DNA from: CAZMBI01 sp964564675
GTDB lineage: Bacteria; Pseudomonadota; Alphaproteobacteria; Rickettsiales; UBA3002
NCBI GenBank assembly: GCA_964564675.1
Contig: CAZMBI010000001.1
Span: 124,001-188,000 of the forward strand
DNA: 64,000 bases
Reading direction: 5' to 3'
This document shows, in pieces, positions 42,762 through 51,074 of this stretch. The first letter of the stretch is position 1. The number at the start of each line of letters is the position of its first letter. The notes under the pieces were generated by a model. The model was not told the DNA's origin. It worked only from the letters and a program-made list of their open reading frames with translations, and ran no database searches. The translations under genes and the position numbers were made by a program.

Positions 42762-43874
42762 TCACCGCTGCGGCGTCATAGGCGCGCCGACACATCTTTC
42801 GCCGTGTGCAGTCGGCGCAAGCGCCGCATAAAGCTGACGGGCACAGCGCGCCCACGAGAATCCCTGTGCAAATGCCCGGCAATCCGTGCGCTGTTTGTGT
42901 GCTGCCTGCACCACTGCCGAGGATAAATCTGCCGCCATGGCCGCGGCGCGCGGATCGGTCAGCACGTCCAGCGGGCCGGCGACCGGATAGGCCGCCACCG
43001 GCGTGCCGGAAGCCAGTGCCTCCAGCATCACCAGCCCGAACGTATCGGTTTTACTGGGAAATACCAGCACATCCGCCGAGGCGTAATAACGCGCCAGCGC
43101 CTCGCCATGCTTAGCGCCAACAAACACGGCATCCGGGTATTTCGCCTGCAACGCCGCACGCTGCGGCCCATCGCCGACCACCAGTTTGGTATGGCTCCCC
43201 TCATTCATGGGAGGGGGATAGGAGAAAGAAGAATCCCCACCCCAACCCTCCCCCGTAAACAGGGGAGGGAGAGTAAGGAACGCCTCGATGTTTTTTTCCA
43301 CCGCCACCCGGCCGACATATAACAAAACCGGACGCGCATAGCCCAGATCGGTGCGTTTATCGGGATGAAACAGCGATGTGTCCACCCCCCGCGACCAGGC
43401 ATGGATATTGCTGAAACCATAGCCTTCCAGCTCGCGCGCGATACTTTGTGTGGCCACCAGCATGCGTGCGGCCGGGGCATGAAACCAGCGTAGAAAACGA
43501 TACCCCCACGCCACCGGCAGAGCAAAACGCGCCTGCACATATTCAGGGAATTTGGTGTGAAAAGAGGTGGTAAACGGCCACCCGCGCTTCAGGCAATGCG
43601 CCCGCGCCGCGAGCCCCAGCGGGCCTTCGGTGGCGATGTGCACGGCATCGGGCCGCCAGGCATCGAGCAGACGGCCCACAGCGCGTGGCGCGAAGGCCAG
43701 GCGAATCTCGGGATAGGTCGGACAGGGCAGGCTGCGGAAGCAATCCGGCGTGATCGTACGAACCATGCAGCCCGCTTCCTCCAGCGCGCGCAACACCTCG
43801 CCCAGCGTCCGCACCACGCCGTTGATTTGCGGCGTCCAGGCATCACTGATTAAGGCGATGTGCTGAATCGTCAT
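42762..43874 (-). CDS. Family 4 glycosyltransferase with an in-frame palindromic insertion
   Basis: About 370 residues. Start MTIQHIALISDAWTPQINGVVRTL, then GPLGLAARAHC, TSFHTKFPEY, ARMLVATQS, WSRGVDTSLFHPDK, VGRVAVEKNIEAFL, VVGDGPQRAAL and the donor-site FPSKTDTFGLVMLEALASGTPVAAYPVAGP. It resembles MgtA-type mannosyl/glucosyl-diacylglycerol or phospholipid glycosylating enzymes. Residues ~201-226 (LPPLFTGEGWGG onward) are not part of the fold and come from a GGGGGAGGG-type palindrome. The ATG at 43874 has GGTGAG upstream and overlaps the LpxH-like gene by 32 bp, so the two are coupled. Confidence 0.88.
   Translation of the reverse strand: MTIQHIALISDAWTPQINGVVRTLGEVLRALEEAGCMVRTITPDCFRSLPCPTYPEIRLAFAPRAVGRLLDAWRPDAVHIATEGPLGLAARAHCLKRGWPFTTSFHTKFPEYVQARFALPVAWGYRFLRWFHAPAARMLVATQSIARELEGYGFSNIHAWSRGVDTSLFHPDKRTDLGYARPVLLYVGRVAVEKNIEAFLTLPPLFTGEGWGGDSSFSYPPPMNEGSHTKLVVGDGPQRAALQAKYPDAVFVGAKHGEALARYYASADVLVFPSKTDTFGLVMLEALASGTPVAAYPVAGPLDVLTDPRAAAMAADLSSAVVQAAHKQRTDCRAFAQGFSWARCARQLYAALAPTAHGERCVGAPMTPQR
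43197..43277 (-). repeat. Palindromic repeat inserted in frame within the GT4 gene
   Basis: On the minus strand CCCTCCCC-TGTTTA-CGGGGGAGGG forms a hairpin, followed by a GGTTGGGGTGGGG tract. It encodes about 26 residues between EAFLT and KLVVGDGPQ, where relatives have only a few. The frame stays open. Confidence 0.65.
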
Positions 43875-44709
43875 CACGCTCACCAAACAAATGCAACTGA
43901 CGGCTGTCTTCCAACTCCGCTTCGCGCCGGGCACGCTCCTGCGCCCAGAAAAGAATCTCCATGCGGCCATCAAAATGCTCAACCAGCGCCGAGCAGCTTT
44001 CCACCCAGTCACCGTCGTTATAGTATGTTACGCCTTCGATATCGCGGATTTCGGGATGGTGAATATGGCCACATACCACCCCGTCATATTTCTGTTTACC
44101 GGCGGCGTCGGCCACCGCATGCTCGAATTCGCTGATAATCTGCACCGCCTGCTTGACCTTGTGCTTGAGGTGCGCCGACAGCGACCAGTAGGAATATCCC
44201 AGCCGGCTGCGCAGCACGTTGTAATAATGATTCAGCCGCAGCGTGAGGACATAGGCGCGATCGCCGATATAGGCGAGCCAGCGCGCATATTTCATCACTC
44301 CGTCAAATTCGTCGCCGTGCAGGATCAGCAGCCGGCGGCCGTCGGCGGTGATATGGGTATCGTTCAGCAAAAGGCGGATGCCGCCAAATTCCATGCCGAC
44401 ATAATCGCGCAGAAATTCATCGTGATTGCCGGGTATGAAAATCACCCCCGCGCCCTTGCGTGACTTGCGCAAAACCTTCTGGATGACTGTGCTGTGTGCC
44501 TCCGGCCAGTGCCAGCCCCGACGCAGGCGCCAGCCGTCGAAAATATCGCCGATAAGATAGAGCGTTTCCGAATCGTTAAAGCGCAAAAAATCGAGCAGAA
44601 ATTCGGCCTTGCAATCGCGTGTGCCCAAATGAATATCAGACAGGAAAATGGTGCGGTAACGCCGCAGCAGGGGATGATTGTCGTCGCCTGGAGATGCCTC
44701 CGGTATCAT
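43843..44709 (-). CDS. UDP-2,3-diacylglucosamine diphosphatase-like metallophosphatase
   Basis: About 288 residues with the calcineurin-type metal motifs FLSDIHLGTRD, LIGDIFDGWRL, FIPGNHDEFL, ILHGDEFDGV and VVCGHIHHPEIRD. The TIFLSDIHLG...GDIFDGW pattern fits the LpxH-related family that may act in lipid A or surface lipid synthesis. The ATG at 44709 follows TAGGGTGGG; a GTG at 44721 is an alternative. It overlaps and precedes a GT4 enzyme, a pairing seen in many alphaproteobacteria. Confidence 0.88.
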   Translation of the reverse strand: MIPEASPGDDNHPLLRRYRTIFLSDIHLGTRDCKAEFLLDFLRFNDSETLYLIGDIFDGWRLRRGWHWPEAHSTVIQKVLRKSRKGAGVIFIPGNHDEFLRDYVGMEFGGIRLLLNDTHITADGRRLLILHGDEFDGVMKYARWLAYIGDRAYVLTLRLNHYYNVLRSRLGYSYWSLSAHLKHKVKQAVQIISEFEHAVADAAGKQKYDGVVCGHIHHPEIRDIEGVTYYNDGDWVESCSALVEHFDGRMEILFWAQERARREAELEDSRQLHLFGERDDDSAHRLNQ

Positions 44710-44798
44710 CGTAAAACCCACCCTATAAACCCAAAATACTGCGCACCGGCGGTTTTTTCCAGCATTCCTGGAAAGTTATACCACACTAAATTGATCCA

Positions 44799-44844
44799 TT
44801 TTCACGCAATTGTCACATCCATGCGATTTTAGAGAAGTTATAAT
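44799..44844 (+). promoter_or_regulatory. Promoter with two weak Pho-like units
   Basis: TTTTCAC and TTGTCAC are 11 bp apart (44799 and 44810), and a consensus TATAAT follows at 44839-44844. Spacing to the -10 is longer than in the two better Pho-type promoters, so control by PhoB is doubtful. It would serve the 233-residue gene and lepA. Confidence 0.35.
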
Positions 44845-44882
44845 AAGTTTTAACTTGGAGCAGACGGGTATTCACACCAGAG

Positions 44883-45584
44883 GTGGCAGAACCAGATACA
44901 GCACGCAGCGATTCGCAGCTGCCCTCCCCTCTTATCCAACAGGCCAAACCGGTCCTAACGGCACGCGACCGTTCACGTGCGAGTGAATTCGTTACCGGCC
45001 AGCTGACCGGTATCGGCGTGGCTATCGGGGCGGTGTGGGCCGGCCGCAATGTGTTGCCCAATCAGATGAAACAGCTCAATGCACTGGTGGCAAAACAACT
45101 CTTTCCGAATGCCGAAAAAATCGAGCCACATATGGTCAACATGGCCCGGCGGCGGATTAATGTCGGTTTGATGTTCGCAGGCGGCCTGGCCAGCAGCCTG
45201 CTGACGCAAACCGCACTCTCGCGCAAACGCCGCGCCACCAACGGCGAAGCGCTCGACGATTATACCCCGTTGCCGGTGCATAACGATATCGGCCGCCTGC
45301 TGACCGGCTGGAGCGCCGGACTGATAGGCGCCAGCGCCACTTACTGGCTGGCCGAGCGTTATGGGCGGGCCTCCAGCCCGCACGTCATTAAAGGCGTGCT
45401 GAATCAGGCAGAAGGGCTTTTAGACAAGACCATCACGGGCGGCGTGGAAATCTATCCTGGTAATAAACTCTCCGAATTGCTGGTATCCAATCTGGTGATG
45501 TTGCCGGGCGCCATGCCGTTCAGTATTACCGGGCAACGGCTTTATGATGCGCTGATCCAACCGGATTATGCCCATGAACGCTGA
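44883..45584 (+). CDS. Unknown protein upstream of lepA
   Basis: 233 residues from a GTG start. Two hydrophobic stretches (VTGQLTGIGVAIGAVWAG at ~37-55 and VGLMFAGGLASSLLTQTA at ~93-112) and a third at ~138-158 (LTGWSAGLIGASATYWL) suggest a small membrane protein. No family recognised. Its stop overlaps an ATG of the lepA frame, so lepA translation may be coupled to it. No strong ribosome site; the start is uncertain. Confidence 0.65.
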   Translation: MAEPDTARSDSQLPSPLIQQAKPVLTARDRSRASEFVTGQLTGIGVAIGAVWAGRNVLPNQMKQLNALVAKQLFPNAEKIEPHMVNMARRRINVGLMFAGGLASSLLTQTALSRKRRATNGEALDDYTPLPVHNDIGRLLTGWSAGLIGASATYWLAERYGRASSPHVIKGVLNQAEGLLDKTITGGVEIYPGNKLSELLVSNLVMLPGAMPFSITGQRLYDALIQPDYAHER

Positions 45585-45631
45585 TGGATTTCGCTGGCCT
45601 GCGCCCGCAAGCCCTGCTATATCGCGCGGTT

Positions 45632-46204
45632 ATGAATATCGAGCTGTCCCGCATCCGCAATTTTTCCATCATCGCCCATATCGACCACGGTAAATCCACC
45701 CTCGCCGACCGGCTGATTCAGGCCTGCAAAGGTGTCACCGAGCGCGAAATGCGCGAACAGCTGCTGGATAATATGGAGCTGGAGCGTGAACGCGGGATTA
45801 CCATTAAATCGCAGACCGTGCGCCTGCATTATACGGCGGGCGACGGGCGGAATTACATCTTAAACCTGATGGATACGCCGGGCCATGTCGATTTTTCCTA
45901 TGAAGTCTCGCGCTGTCTGGCGGCCTGTGAAGGCGCGCTGCTGGTGGTCGATGCGGCGCAGGGGGTTGAAGCGCAGACGCTGGCCAATGTCTATCAGGCG
46001 ATTGATCAGGATCTGGAGTTGATTCCCGTACTCAACAAGATTGACTTGCCCGCCGCCGAGCCGGATCGCGTGAAAGAACAGATCGAGGAAGTGATCGGCA
46101 TTGATGCCTCCGATGCGATCATGGTCTCGGCTAAAACCGGACTGGGGATTGAAGCATTGCTTGAGGCGATTGTGCAACGGTTGCCGCCGCCTGCCGGAAA
46201 CTAA
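45632..46204 (+). CDS. lepA: LepA (elongation factor 4), N-terminal GTPase half
   Basis: 190 residues holding the complete G domain: G1 AHIDHGKSTLADRL, switch and G2 RGITIKSQTV, G3 DTPGHVDFSYEV, G4 LNKIDLPAAEP and G5 SAKTGLGIEALL. It ends RLPPPAGN and then a stop, exactly where domain I meets domain II in LepA. The remaining domains are encoded at 48045-49295 after a 1.84-kb insert. An earlier ATG at 45584 would add 16 residues unlike the family. A lone G domain could be a nonfunctional remnant or half of a split protein. Confidence 0.9.
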   Translation: MNIELSRIRNFSIIAHIDHGKSTLADRLIQACKGVTEREMREQLLDNMELERERGITIKSQTVRLHYTAGDGRNYILNLMDTPGHVDFSYEVSRCLAACEGALLVVDAAQGVEAQTLANVYQAIDQDLELIPVLNKIDLPAAEPDRVKEQIEEVIGIDASDAIMVSAKTGLGIEALLEAIVQRLPPPAGN

Positions 46205-46300
46205 ACCGCAGGGCATTTTTATGGCGAGGCGTGTGACGGTTCCCGCCTACATGTTTCATCAAATGGCAAGTGATTTTGTGATGATGGTGTTAAGGGTGGT

Positions 46301-47854
46301 TTACGGACTAAGACCTTGCTCCTTCTGCGCATCCTTAATTGCCCTGCGCGCATTATGATATGCTTCCTGACCATCAGGGGACAACCCGCTAACGTTAGCG
46401 CCAGCTAGAAACTGGGTGACCGCCTCTTCAACAGCGGCTTTAGCTGATTTTGGTAAATCTTTCAGCGATTTTATCTCACTTCTTAATCTATATATTGCAA
46501 GTAATTCATCTCTATTTTTATTGGGGTGCGGCACCCCCATAGCAACTTGTAGATCTAGGATGAACCCCCTTTTTCCATGTTCAGCCCAACTGTCGCTGCG
46601 CCAAGTATCGGCTTCAGACTTACATTGTGTTTCAACCGGTTCGGGTGTAGGCGTTTCATGCTGTTTTTCTCTTGCCACATCACGTTTACTGGCAATGGTA
46701 CGCAGACCATCGAGCAACCCTTCAATCTCTTTTCGGGTATGGGGCATAAAAGCCGATAGGCCGGAATCATCCCGGCCCATCAAAATATCAGAAAACACTT
46801 CTGCAAAGGCTTCTTCACGCGCTTGGAAATTTTGAAAATCTTTAGGTTGGTCGGTTTCGCCCCATCTGCCATGCAGGTAAGCCGGTAGATAATGATGGGC
46901 GTTTTTGTCCGGTACGCCGGGACGGGATAGTGTTCCGCCCTTACGAGCATAGCCCTCTTGTTCGATTCGTGCATAATCTTTATCTATGGCGGCTGCTATA
47001 ACAGGGTGTTGGGACATTCTTAATGCGGTGTCTTTATATGACACGACTTGCTCAAGCGCTGGATGTTTCGCTATGACAGCCGACAAGGCTGGAAAATGTT
47101 GCTTCATTTCCGGATTTTGATTGAGTGCAGCAACCACCTGCTGCGTCTTCATAACCGGGTCCAGAGTTATTCTCTCAAATTCCAGGCCGTCTAAAAAAAA
47201 CGCCTGCAAATCATAGTCGAATTTTCCCTTAGCGAGATCATTTTGCAACCTTTCGTCAGGAGAGGAAAATTCCTTAAAATCCTCATGATCAGACGCCTGC
47301 ATCGCACGCCAGCCCGCTTTTGACATGGTTTGGACATCCTCTCTCAGGGCGATTTTCGCTTCATTTGGCAAAATTTCCCACGCACTGTCCGGTGTGCTAT
47401 TTGAGAGGAAATAAGAAAGGGCATGACCGGCTTCATGCGCAAGTATATCTGTATTGTAATAATTACGGCGTTGCCATTCCGTGATGGCTGCACCATGATC
47501 ATCAAAATACCGTCCACTTTCCTCTAAGTCGGGTATATGTTCGACGCCCACGGCACCTTCCGTTTCGCCGTCGAATAAAATATGGGTGATACCGGCATTA
47601 TATAGCAAATCTCTTTCCGGCCCCATCCGCCGCTCGAAATCTGCCATCACGTCCTCCGGCTCGTAGTAAGATGGGATAGTTGGGTCAATCAGCGTATCAT
47701 CCGTGATGCGGCCATCTCTAATCCATGACGGTGCCTTCTCGGGAAGCGGTTTAGCTTGCAACGCCTTTGCGCGTGCCTTTGGATCTCTGACAAAAGATTC
47801 CGGCGTGATGCCAAATTTTTCTAACTCTGCAACCCAGTCTGTTTTGCCTGCCAC
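46301..47854 (-). CDS. Zinc metallopeptidase-like protein inside lepA
   Basis: 517 residues; I do not recognise a named family. It has a zincin motif HEAGH (His140, His144) within YNTDILAHEAGHALSYFLSN and a plausible third ligand Glu347/348 in REEAFAEVFSDILMG, about 200 residues on. No signal peptide or transmembrane segment. The C-terminal third (~400-517) is helical and may be a separate domain (HPNKNRDELLAIYRLRSEIKSLKDL). AAAGGAACAGGG lies before the ATG. Composition is AT-richer than its neighbours, suggesting transfer. A secreted effector or toxin-like protease is possible but not shown. Confidence 0.75.
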   Translation of the reverse strand: MAGKTDWVAELEKFGITPESFVRDPKARAKALQAKPLPEKAPSWIRDGRITDDTLIDPTIPSYYEPEDVMADFERRMGPERDLLYNAGITHILFDGETEGAVGVEHIPDLEESGRYFDDHGAAITEWQRRNYYNTDILAHEAGHALSYFLSNSTPDSAWEILPNEAKIALREDVQTMSKAGWRAMQASDHEDFKEFSSPDERLQNDLAKGKFDYDLQAFFLDGLEFERITLDPVMKTQQVVAALNQNPEMKQHFPALSAVIAKHPALEQVVSYKDTALRMSQHPVIAAAIDKDYARIEQEGYARKGGTLSRPGVPDKNAHHYLPAYLHGRWGETDQPKDFQNFQAREEAFAEVFSDILMGRDDSGLSAFMPHTRKEIEGLLDGLRTIASKRDVAREKQHETPTPEPVETQCKSEADTWRSDSWAEHGKRGFILDLQVAMGVPHPNKNRDELLAIYRLRSEIKSLKDLPKSAKAAVEEAVTQFLAGANVSGLSPDGQEAYHNARRAIKDAQKEQGLSP

Positions 47855-47946
47855 ACCCTGTTCCTTTAGACTATTAAGTTTATTAATAATAATTTACCAT
47901 TACAGTGTTACAGTTTCATTACAAGCAGCAGCTGAACATAGCCGCC

Positions 47947-47972
47947 GGAGACACAATTATGATTGTGTCCCC
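47947..47972. repeat. Hairpin upstream of the metallopeptidase gene
   Basis: ACACAAT and ATTGTGT flank TATG, extended by GG/CC pairs with one mismatch. It lies about 95 bp before the gene start within the insert and could be an operator or a part of the element's end. Confidence 0.5.
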
Positions 47973-48044
47973 ATTGCACCGCCCCTTGTATAGACTGCGT
48001 ATTGCGATTGCCATCCCCTCCATTTTCCGCCATAAACCCGGGTT

Positions 48045-49295
48045 ATGAGCGACGCATTAGACCAAGAGCCCCTCAAAGCCCTGCTGATCGATAGCTGGTA
48101 TGATACCTATCTCGGCGTCATCATCCTGGTGCGGGTCTATCGCGGCCAACTGCGCAAGGGGCTGAAAGTGCGCTTCTGGAATGCCAGAGTCACCTATGAT
48201 GTCGACCAGGTGGGGGTATTCACCCCAAAAAAGGTGACCGTTGAGGCGCTTGGCCCCGGTGAAGTCGGTTACATCATCACGGGGCTGAAAACCGTGGCCG
48301 ATACCAAGGTCGGTGACACCATCACCGAGGAGAAGCGCCCGTGCGAGGCCCCCCTGCCCGGCTTCAAACCGGTGGTGCCGGTGGTTTTTTGCGGTTTTTA
48401 CCCGACCGATAACGGCCAGTATGACCATCTACGCGATGCCCTGAGCAAGCTGCAGCTCAACGATGCCAGCTTTCAGTATGAACCGGAAAGTTCCACCGCG
48501 CTGGGGCTGGGCTTTCGCTGCGGCTTTCTGGGTATGCTGCATCTGGAAATCATTCAGGAGCGGCTCGAGCGCGAATATGATGTGGATCTGATTACCACCG
48601 CGCCGAGCGTAGTCTATGAGATGACCATGCTCGACGGCACCACGCGTGAGTTGCATAACCCGGCGGATTATCCCGAACCCTCGCAGATTGCGCGCATCGC
48701 CGAACCGTGGATTAAGGCAACCATCTTAGTTCCTGATGAATTTCTGGGTAAAGTGCTGGAGCTGTGTACGGAAAAGCGCGGCGTACAGCAGGAGCTGACC
48801 TATGTCGGCAACCGCGCCATGGTGGTGTATAAACTGCCGCTGAATGAAGTCGTGTTCGACTTTTATGACCGGCTGAAATCCTGCAGCCGCGGCTATGCCA
48901 GCTTTGATTATGAAATGGCCGGTTATGACGACGGTGATCTGGTCAAGCTGGCGGTGCTGGTCAATGGCGAGCCGGTGGATGCGCTGGCGCTGATGGTGCA
49001 TCGCAGCCAGGCTGAATTTCGCGGCCGCGCGATGTGTGCCCGGCTGAAAGAGCTGATTCCGCGCCATATGTTCAAAATTCCCATTCAGGCCGCCATCGGC
49101 AGCAAGGTGATCGCACGGGAAACCCTTGCCGCACTACGCAAAGATGTCACCGCCAAATGCTACGGCGGCGATTCCAGCCGCAAGCGCAAGCTGTTGGAAA
49201 AGCAGAAGAAGGGAAAGAAGAAAATGCGCTCGGTGGGCAATGTCGATATTCCGCAAAGTGCGTTTATTGAAGCGTTGAAGATGGGCGGGGAATAA
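48045..49295 (+). CDS. lepA: LepA (elongation factor 4), C-terminal half
   Basis: 416 residues covering domains II to the C-terminal domain: LKALLIDSWYDTYLGVIILVRVYRGQLRKG, LNDASFQYEPESSTALGLGFRCGFLGMLHLEIIQERLEREYDVDLITTAPSVVYE, SRGYASFDYEM and the LepA-specific tail CYGGDSSRKRKLLEKQKKGKKKMRSVGNVDIPQSAFI. All expected residues after the G domain are present; with the N-half the sum (606) is close to the ~600-residue normal protein. It opens with an ATG (MSDALDQEPLK) without a strong ribosome site, so its expression is uncertain. Confidence 0.92.
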   Translation: MSDALDQEPLKALLIDSWYDTYLGVIILVRVYRGQLRKGLKVRFWNARVTYDVDQVGVFTPKKVTVEALGPGEVGYIITGLKTVADTKVGDTITEEKRPCEAPLPGFKPVVPVVFCGFYPTDNGQYDHLRDALSKLQLNDASFQYEPESSTALGLGFRCGFLGMLHLEIIQERLEREYDVDLITTAPSVVYEMTMLDGTTRELHNPADYPEPSQIARIAEPWIKATILVPDEFLGKVLELCTEKRGVQQELTYVGNRAMVVYKLPLNEVVFDFYDRLKSCSRGYASFDYEMAGYDDGDLVKLAVLVNGEPVDALALMVHRSQAEFRGRAMCARLKELIPRHMFKIPIQAAIGSKVIARETLAALRKDVTAKCYGGDSSRKRKLLEKQKKGKKKMRSVGNVDIPQSAFIEALKMGGE

Positions 49296-49347
49296 CGCCC
49301 GCCAACTGATCTTGCCTTCCGGCTAGCCCTACCTTATAACCTCATCC

Positions 49348-49803
49348 ATGCGTCGCGCCAATCATCATCGCCCGAATCATCGCTTCACCGCCTGGTTTGC
49401 ATTATTGGCCTTTGCGGCCCATCTCCTATTGCCTTTTTTCGCTACCTACGCGCCGCCCGCAACCGGCACGACGTCAGATGCGGCGCTTGAGACACTCGCC
49501 GAATTATACGGCGAAAAAATCTTCATCTGCACCCCGCGCGGCTATGAATGGGTCAGCATCGAAACGTGGCAGAAAAGGCAAGCACAGCAACAGCAATCAC
49601 CGACGCATCAGACGGGCTATTTCTGCGGTATGTGTTTCCTCGCCGCGCACGGGCTGGGGCATGTGATACCGCAGCCGATGGCTGCGCTCGCGTCTCCGGG
49701 ACTGCAAACGCTGGCGGCCTTAGACGCGTGGCGCACCCCTCTCATCGCCGGCACTCTGGCCCATCCGGCATATTATACCCGGGCGCCGCCGTATGTCTCC
49801 TGA
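49348..49803 (+). CDS. DUF2946-like secreted small protein
   Basis: 151 residues: signal peptide or anchor at ~14-35 (FTAWFALLAFAAHLLLPFFA), a cysteine at KIFICTPRGYEW and a CxxC at YFCGMCFLAAHGLG, ending in TRAPPYVS. This pattern is seen in DUF2946 proteins that accompany metal-handling genes. No ribosome site is obvious. The next gene, an outer-membrane protein, follows after 48 bp. Confidence 0.7.
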   Translation: MRRANHHRPNHRFTAWFALLAFAAHLLLPFFATYAPPATGTTSDAALETLAELYGEKIFICTPRGYEWVSIETWQKRQAQQQQSPTHQTGYFCGMCFLAAHGLGHVIPQPMAALASPGLQTLAALDAWRTPLIAGTLAHPAYYTRAPPYVS

Positions 49804-49851
49804 TTCCAATACGCTAATTACATAATTCACGCATTAATCAGGGGAATCACT

Positions 49852-50964
49852 ATGCGTACACGCATCTGTTTACTGATGGCAGGCGTTATCTGCCCGCTTT
49901 ATTTATCACCCGCCAGCGCCGAGGAAAACGCCGTGCGGCTGAGCAACGAAGGGCTTGAAACCTCGGCCACCGCCAGCGAGCACGCACCGATCGGCGTCAT
50001 GGGCGATCATATGCACGACACGGGCGAGTGGATGCTGTCTTATCGCTATATGCATATGAATATGCAGGGCAACCGGATCGGCACCGATTCCGTTTCCCCG
50101 GAGGAAATCGCGACCGGCAGCCCCAACCGCTTCGCCGGCCGGCCTATGCAGCCGGGTAATCTTCGGGTGGTACCCACCGAGATGACGATGGGGATGCACA
50201 TGGCCGGCGCCATGTATGCGCCGTCGGAATGGCTGACTCTGATGGCCATGGCGCATTATCTGGAAAAGGAGATGGATCACATCACGTTTGACACGGGCAC
50301 AGGTACAAACCGGATCGGTTCGTTTATCACCGCAAGCGAAGGGTTCGGTGATACCAAACTGACCGGCCTGATCCGGCTGTATGAGGATGACGGCCATCAC
50401 ATCCACCTCAACGCCGGGCTCAGCCTGCCGACCGGATCGATCGACGAGGAGGATGAGGTGCTCGCCCCCAACGGCAACCGGCCACGCCTGCGCCTGCCCT
50501 ATGCCATGCAGCTGGGCACGGGCACCTACGATCTGCTGCCGGGCATCACCTATACCGGCTCGCAGGACGCCTGGAGCTGGGGCGCGCAATACAGCGCCGA
50601 ATTGCGGCTGGAAGATGAGAATGACGAAGGCTATGCCTGGGGCGACAAACATGCCGTCACCGCCTGGGGGGCGTATGAGTGGGCGCCGTGGATCAGCACC
50701 TCGGCCCGGCTGATGGCGCATACTCAGGATGCAATCGACGGTATCGACCCGCAAATCGTTGCGCCGGTGCAAACCGCCAACCCGGATAATTACGGCGGTG
50801 AGGTGGTGGAACTTGGCCTGGGCGTTAACCTGATCGGCGTGCGGGGCCCGCTGACCGACCATCGGCTCGCCATTGAGGCCACCGCGCCGCTTTACCGCGA
50901 TCTGAACGGCCCGCAAATGGAAACGGACTGGACGATCACCATCGGCTGGCAAAAAGCGTTTTAA
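49852..50964 (+). CDS. Outer-membrane beta-barrel protein, phenol-MetA/transporter family
   Basis: 370 residues with a signal peptide cleaved near ASA-EENAV (~24). The start of the mature part, APIGVMGDHMHDTGEWMLSYRYMHMNMQGN, is typical of a family annotated as transporters, often near copper genes; it is Met- and His-rich. The rest has alternating amphipathic strands (MTMGMHMAGAMYAP, LTGLIRLY, HLNAGLSLPTGS) and ends in the aromatic IGWQKAF, a beta-barrel signature. GGGG precedes the ATG. Confidence 0.8.
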   Translation: MRTRICLLMAGVICPLYLSPASAEENAVRLSNEGLETSATASEHAPIGVMGDHMHDTGEWMLSYRYMHMNMQGNRIGTDSVSPEEIATGSPNRFAGRPMQPGNLRVVPTEMTMGMHMAGAMYAPSEWLTLMAMAHYLEKEMDHITFDTGTGTNRIGSFITASEGFGDTKLTGLIRLYEDDGHHIHLNAGLSLPTGSIDEEDEVLAPNGNRPRLRLPYAMQLGTGTYDLLPGITYTGSQDAWSWGAQYSAELRLEDENDEGYAWGDKHAVTAWGAYEWAPWISTSARLMAHTQDAIDGIDPQIVAPVQTANPDNYGGEVVELGLGVNLIGVRGPLTDHRLAIEATAPLYRDLNGPQMETDWTITIGWQKAF

Positions 50965-50980
50965 GGCTCAATCACCTCAT

Positions 50981-51011
50981 GGGAGTCAGCCGGCCTGACC
51001 GGCTGACTCCC
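50981..51011. terminator. Strong hairpin after the outer-membrane protein gene
   Basis: GGGAGTCAGCCGG and CCGGCTGACTCCC form a perfect 13-bp stem around CCTGA. It sits between convergent genes. The T-run is missing, so it may act with Rho or as an RNA-stabilising hairpin. Confidence 0.7.
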
Positions 51012-51074
51012 AGCGGAGTTGATAAATATTATATCAATAGCAACACCATAGAAAAGCAACCCAAGCCCTTACTA

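Larger units (their letters stand above)
46205..48044. mobile_element. Insert splitting lepA, carrying a metallopeptidase-like gene
   Basis: 1840 bp between the two lepA halves with lower GC than lepA. It contains one long gene on the minus strand and no transposase or recombinase. A 9-bp inverted word TTTATGGCG/CGCCATAAA sits near each edge (46218-46226 and 48028-48036), each within about 14 bp of the lepA coding sequence, which may be terminal repeats. No target duplication is obvious. How it moved is unknown. Confidence 0.6.

Noticed and set aside
46205..48044. Intein or intron interrupting lepA
   Set aside because: The long gene is on the opposite strand and the lepA halves have separate stop and start codons; no intron-encoded reverse transcriptase, maturase or self-splicing core was seen.
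49906..50952. Long minus-strand frame opposite the outer-membrane protein gene
   Set aside because: It lacks a ribosome site, and the plus-strand product has a signal peptide and beta-barrel features.
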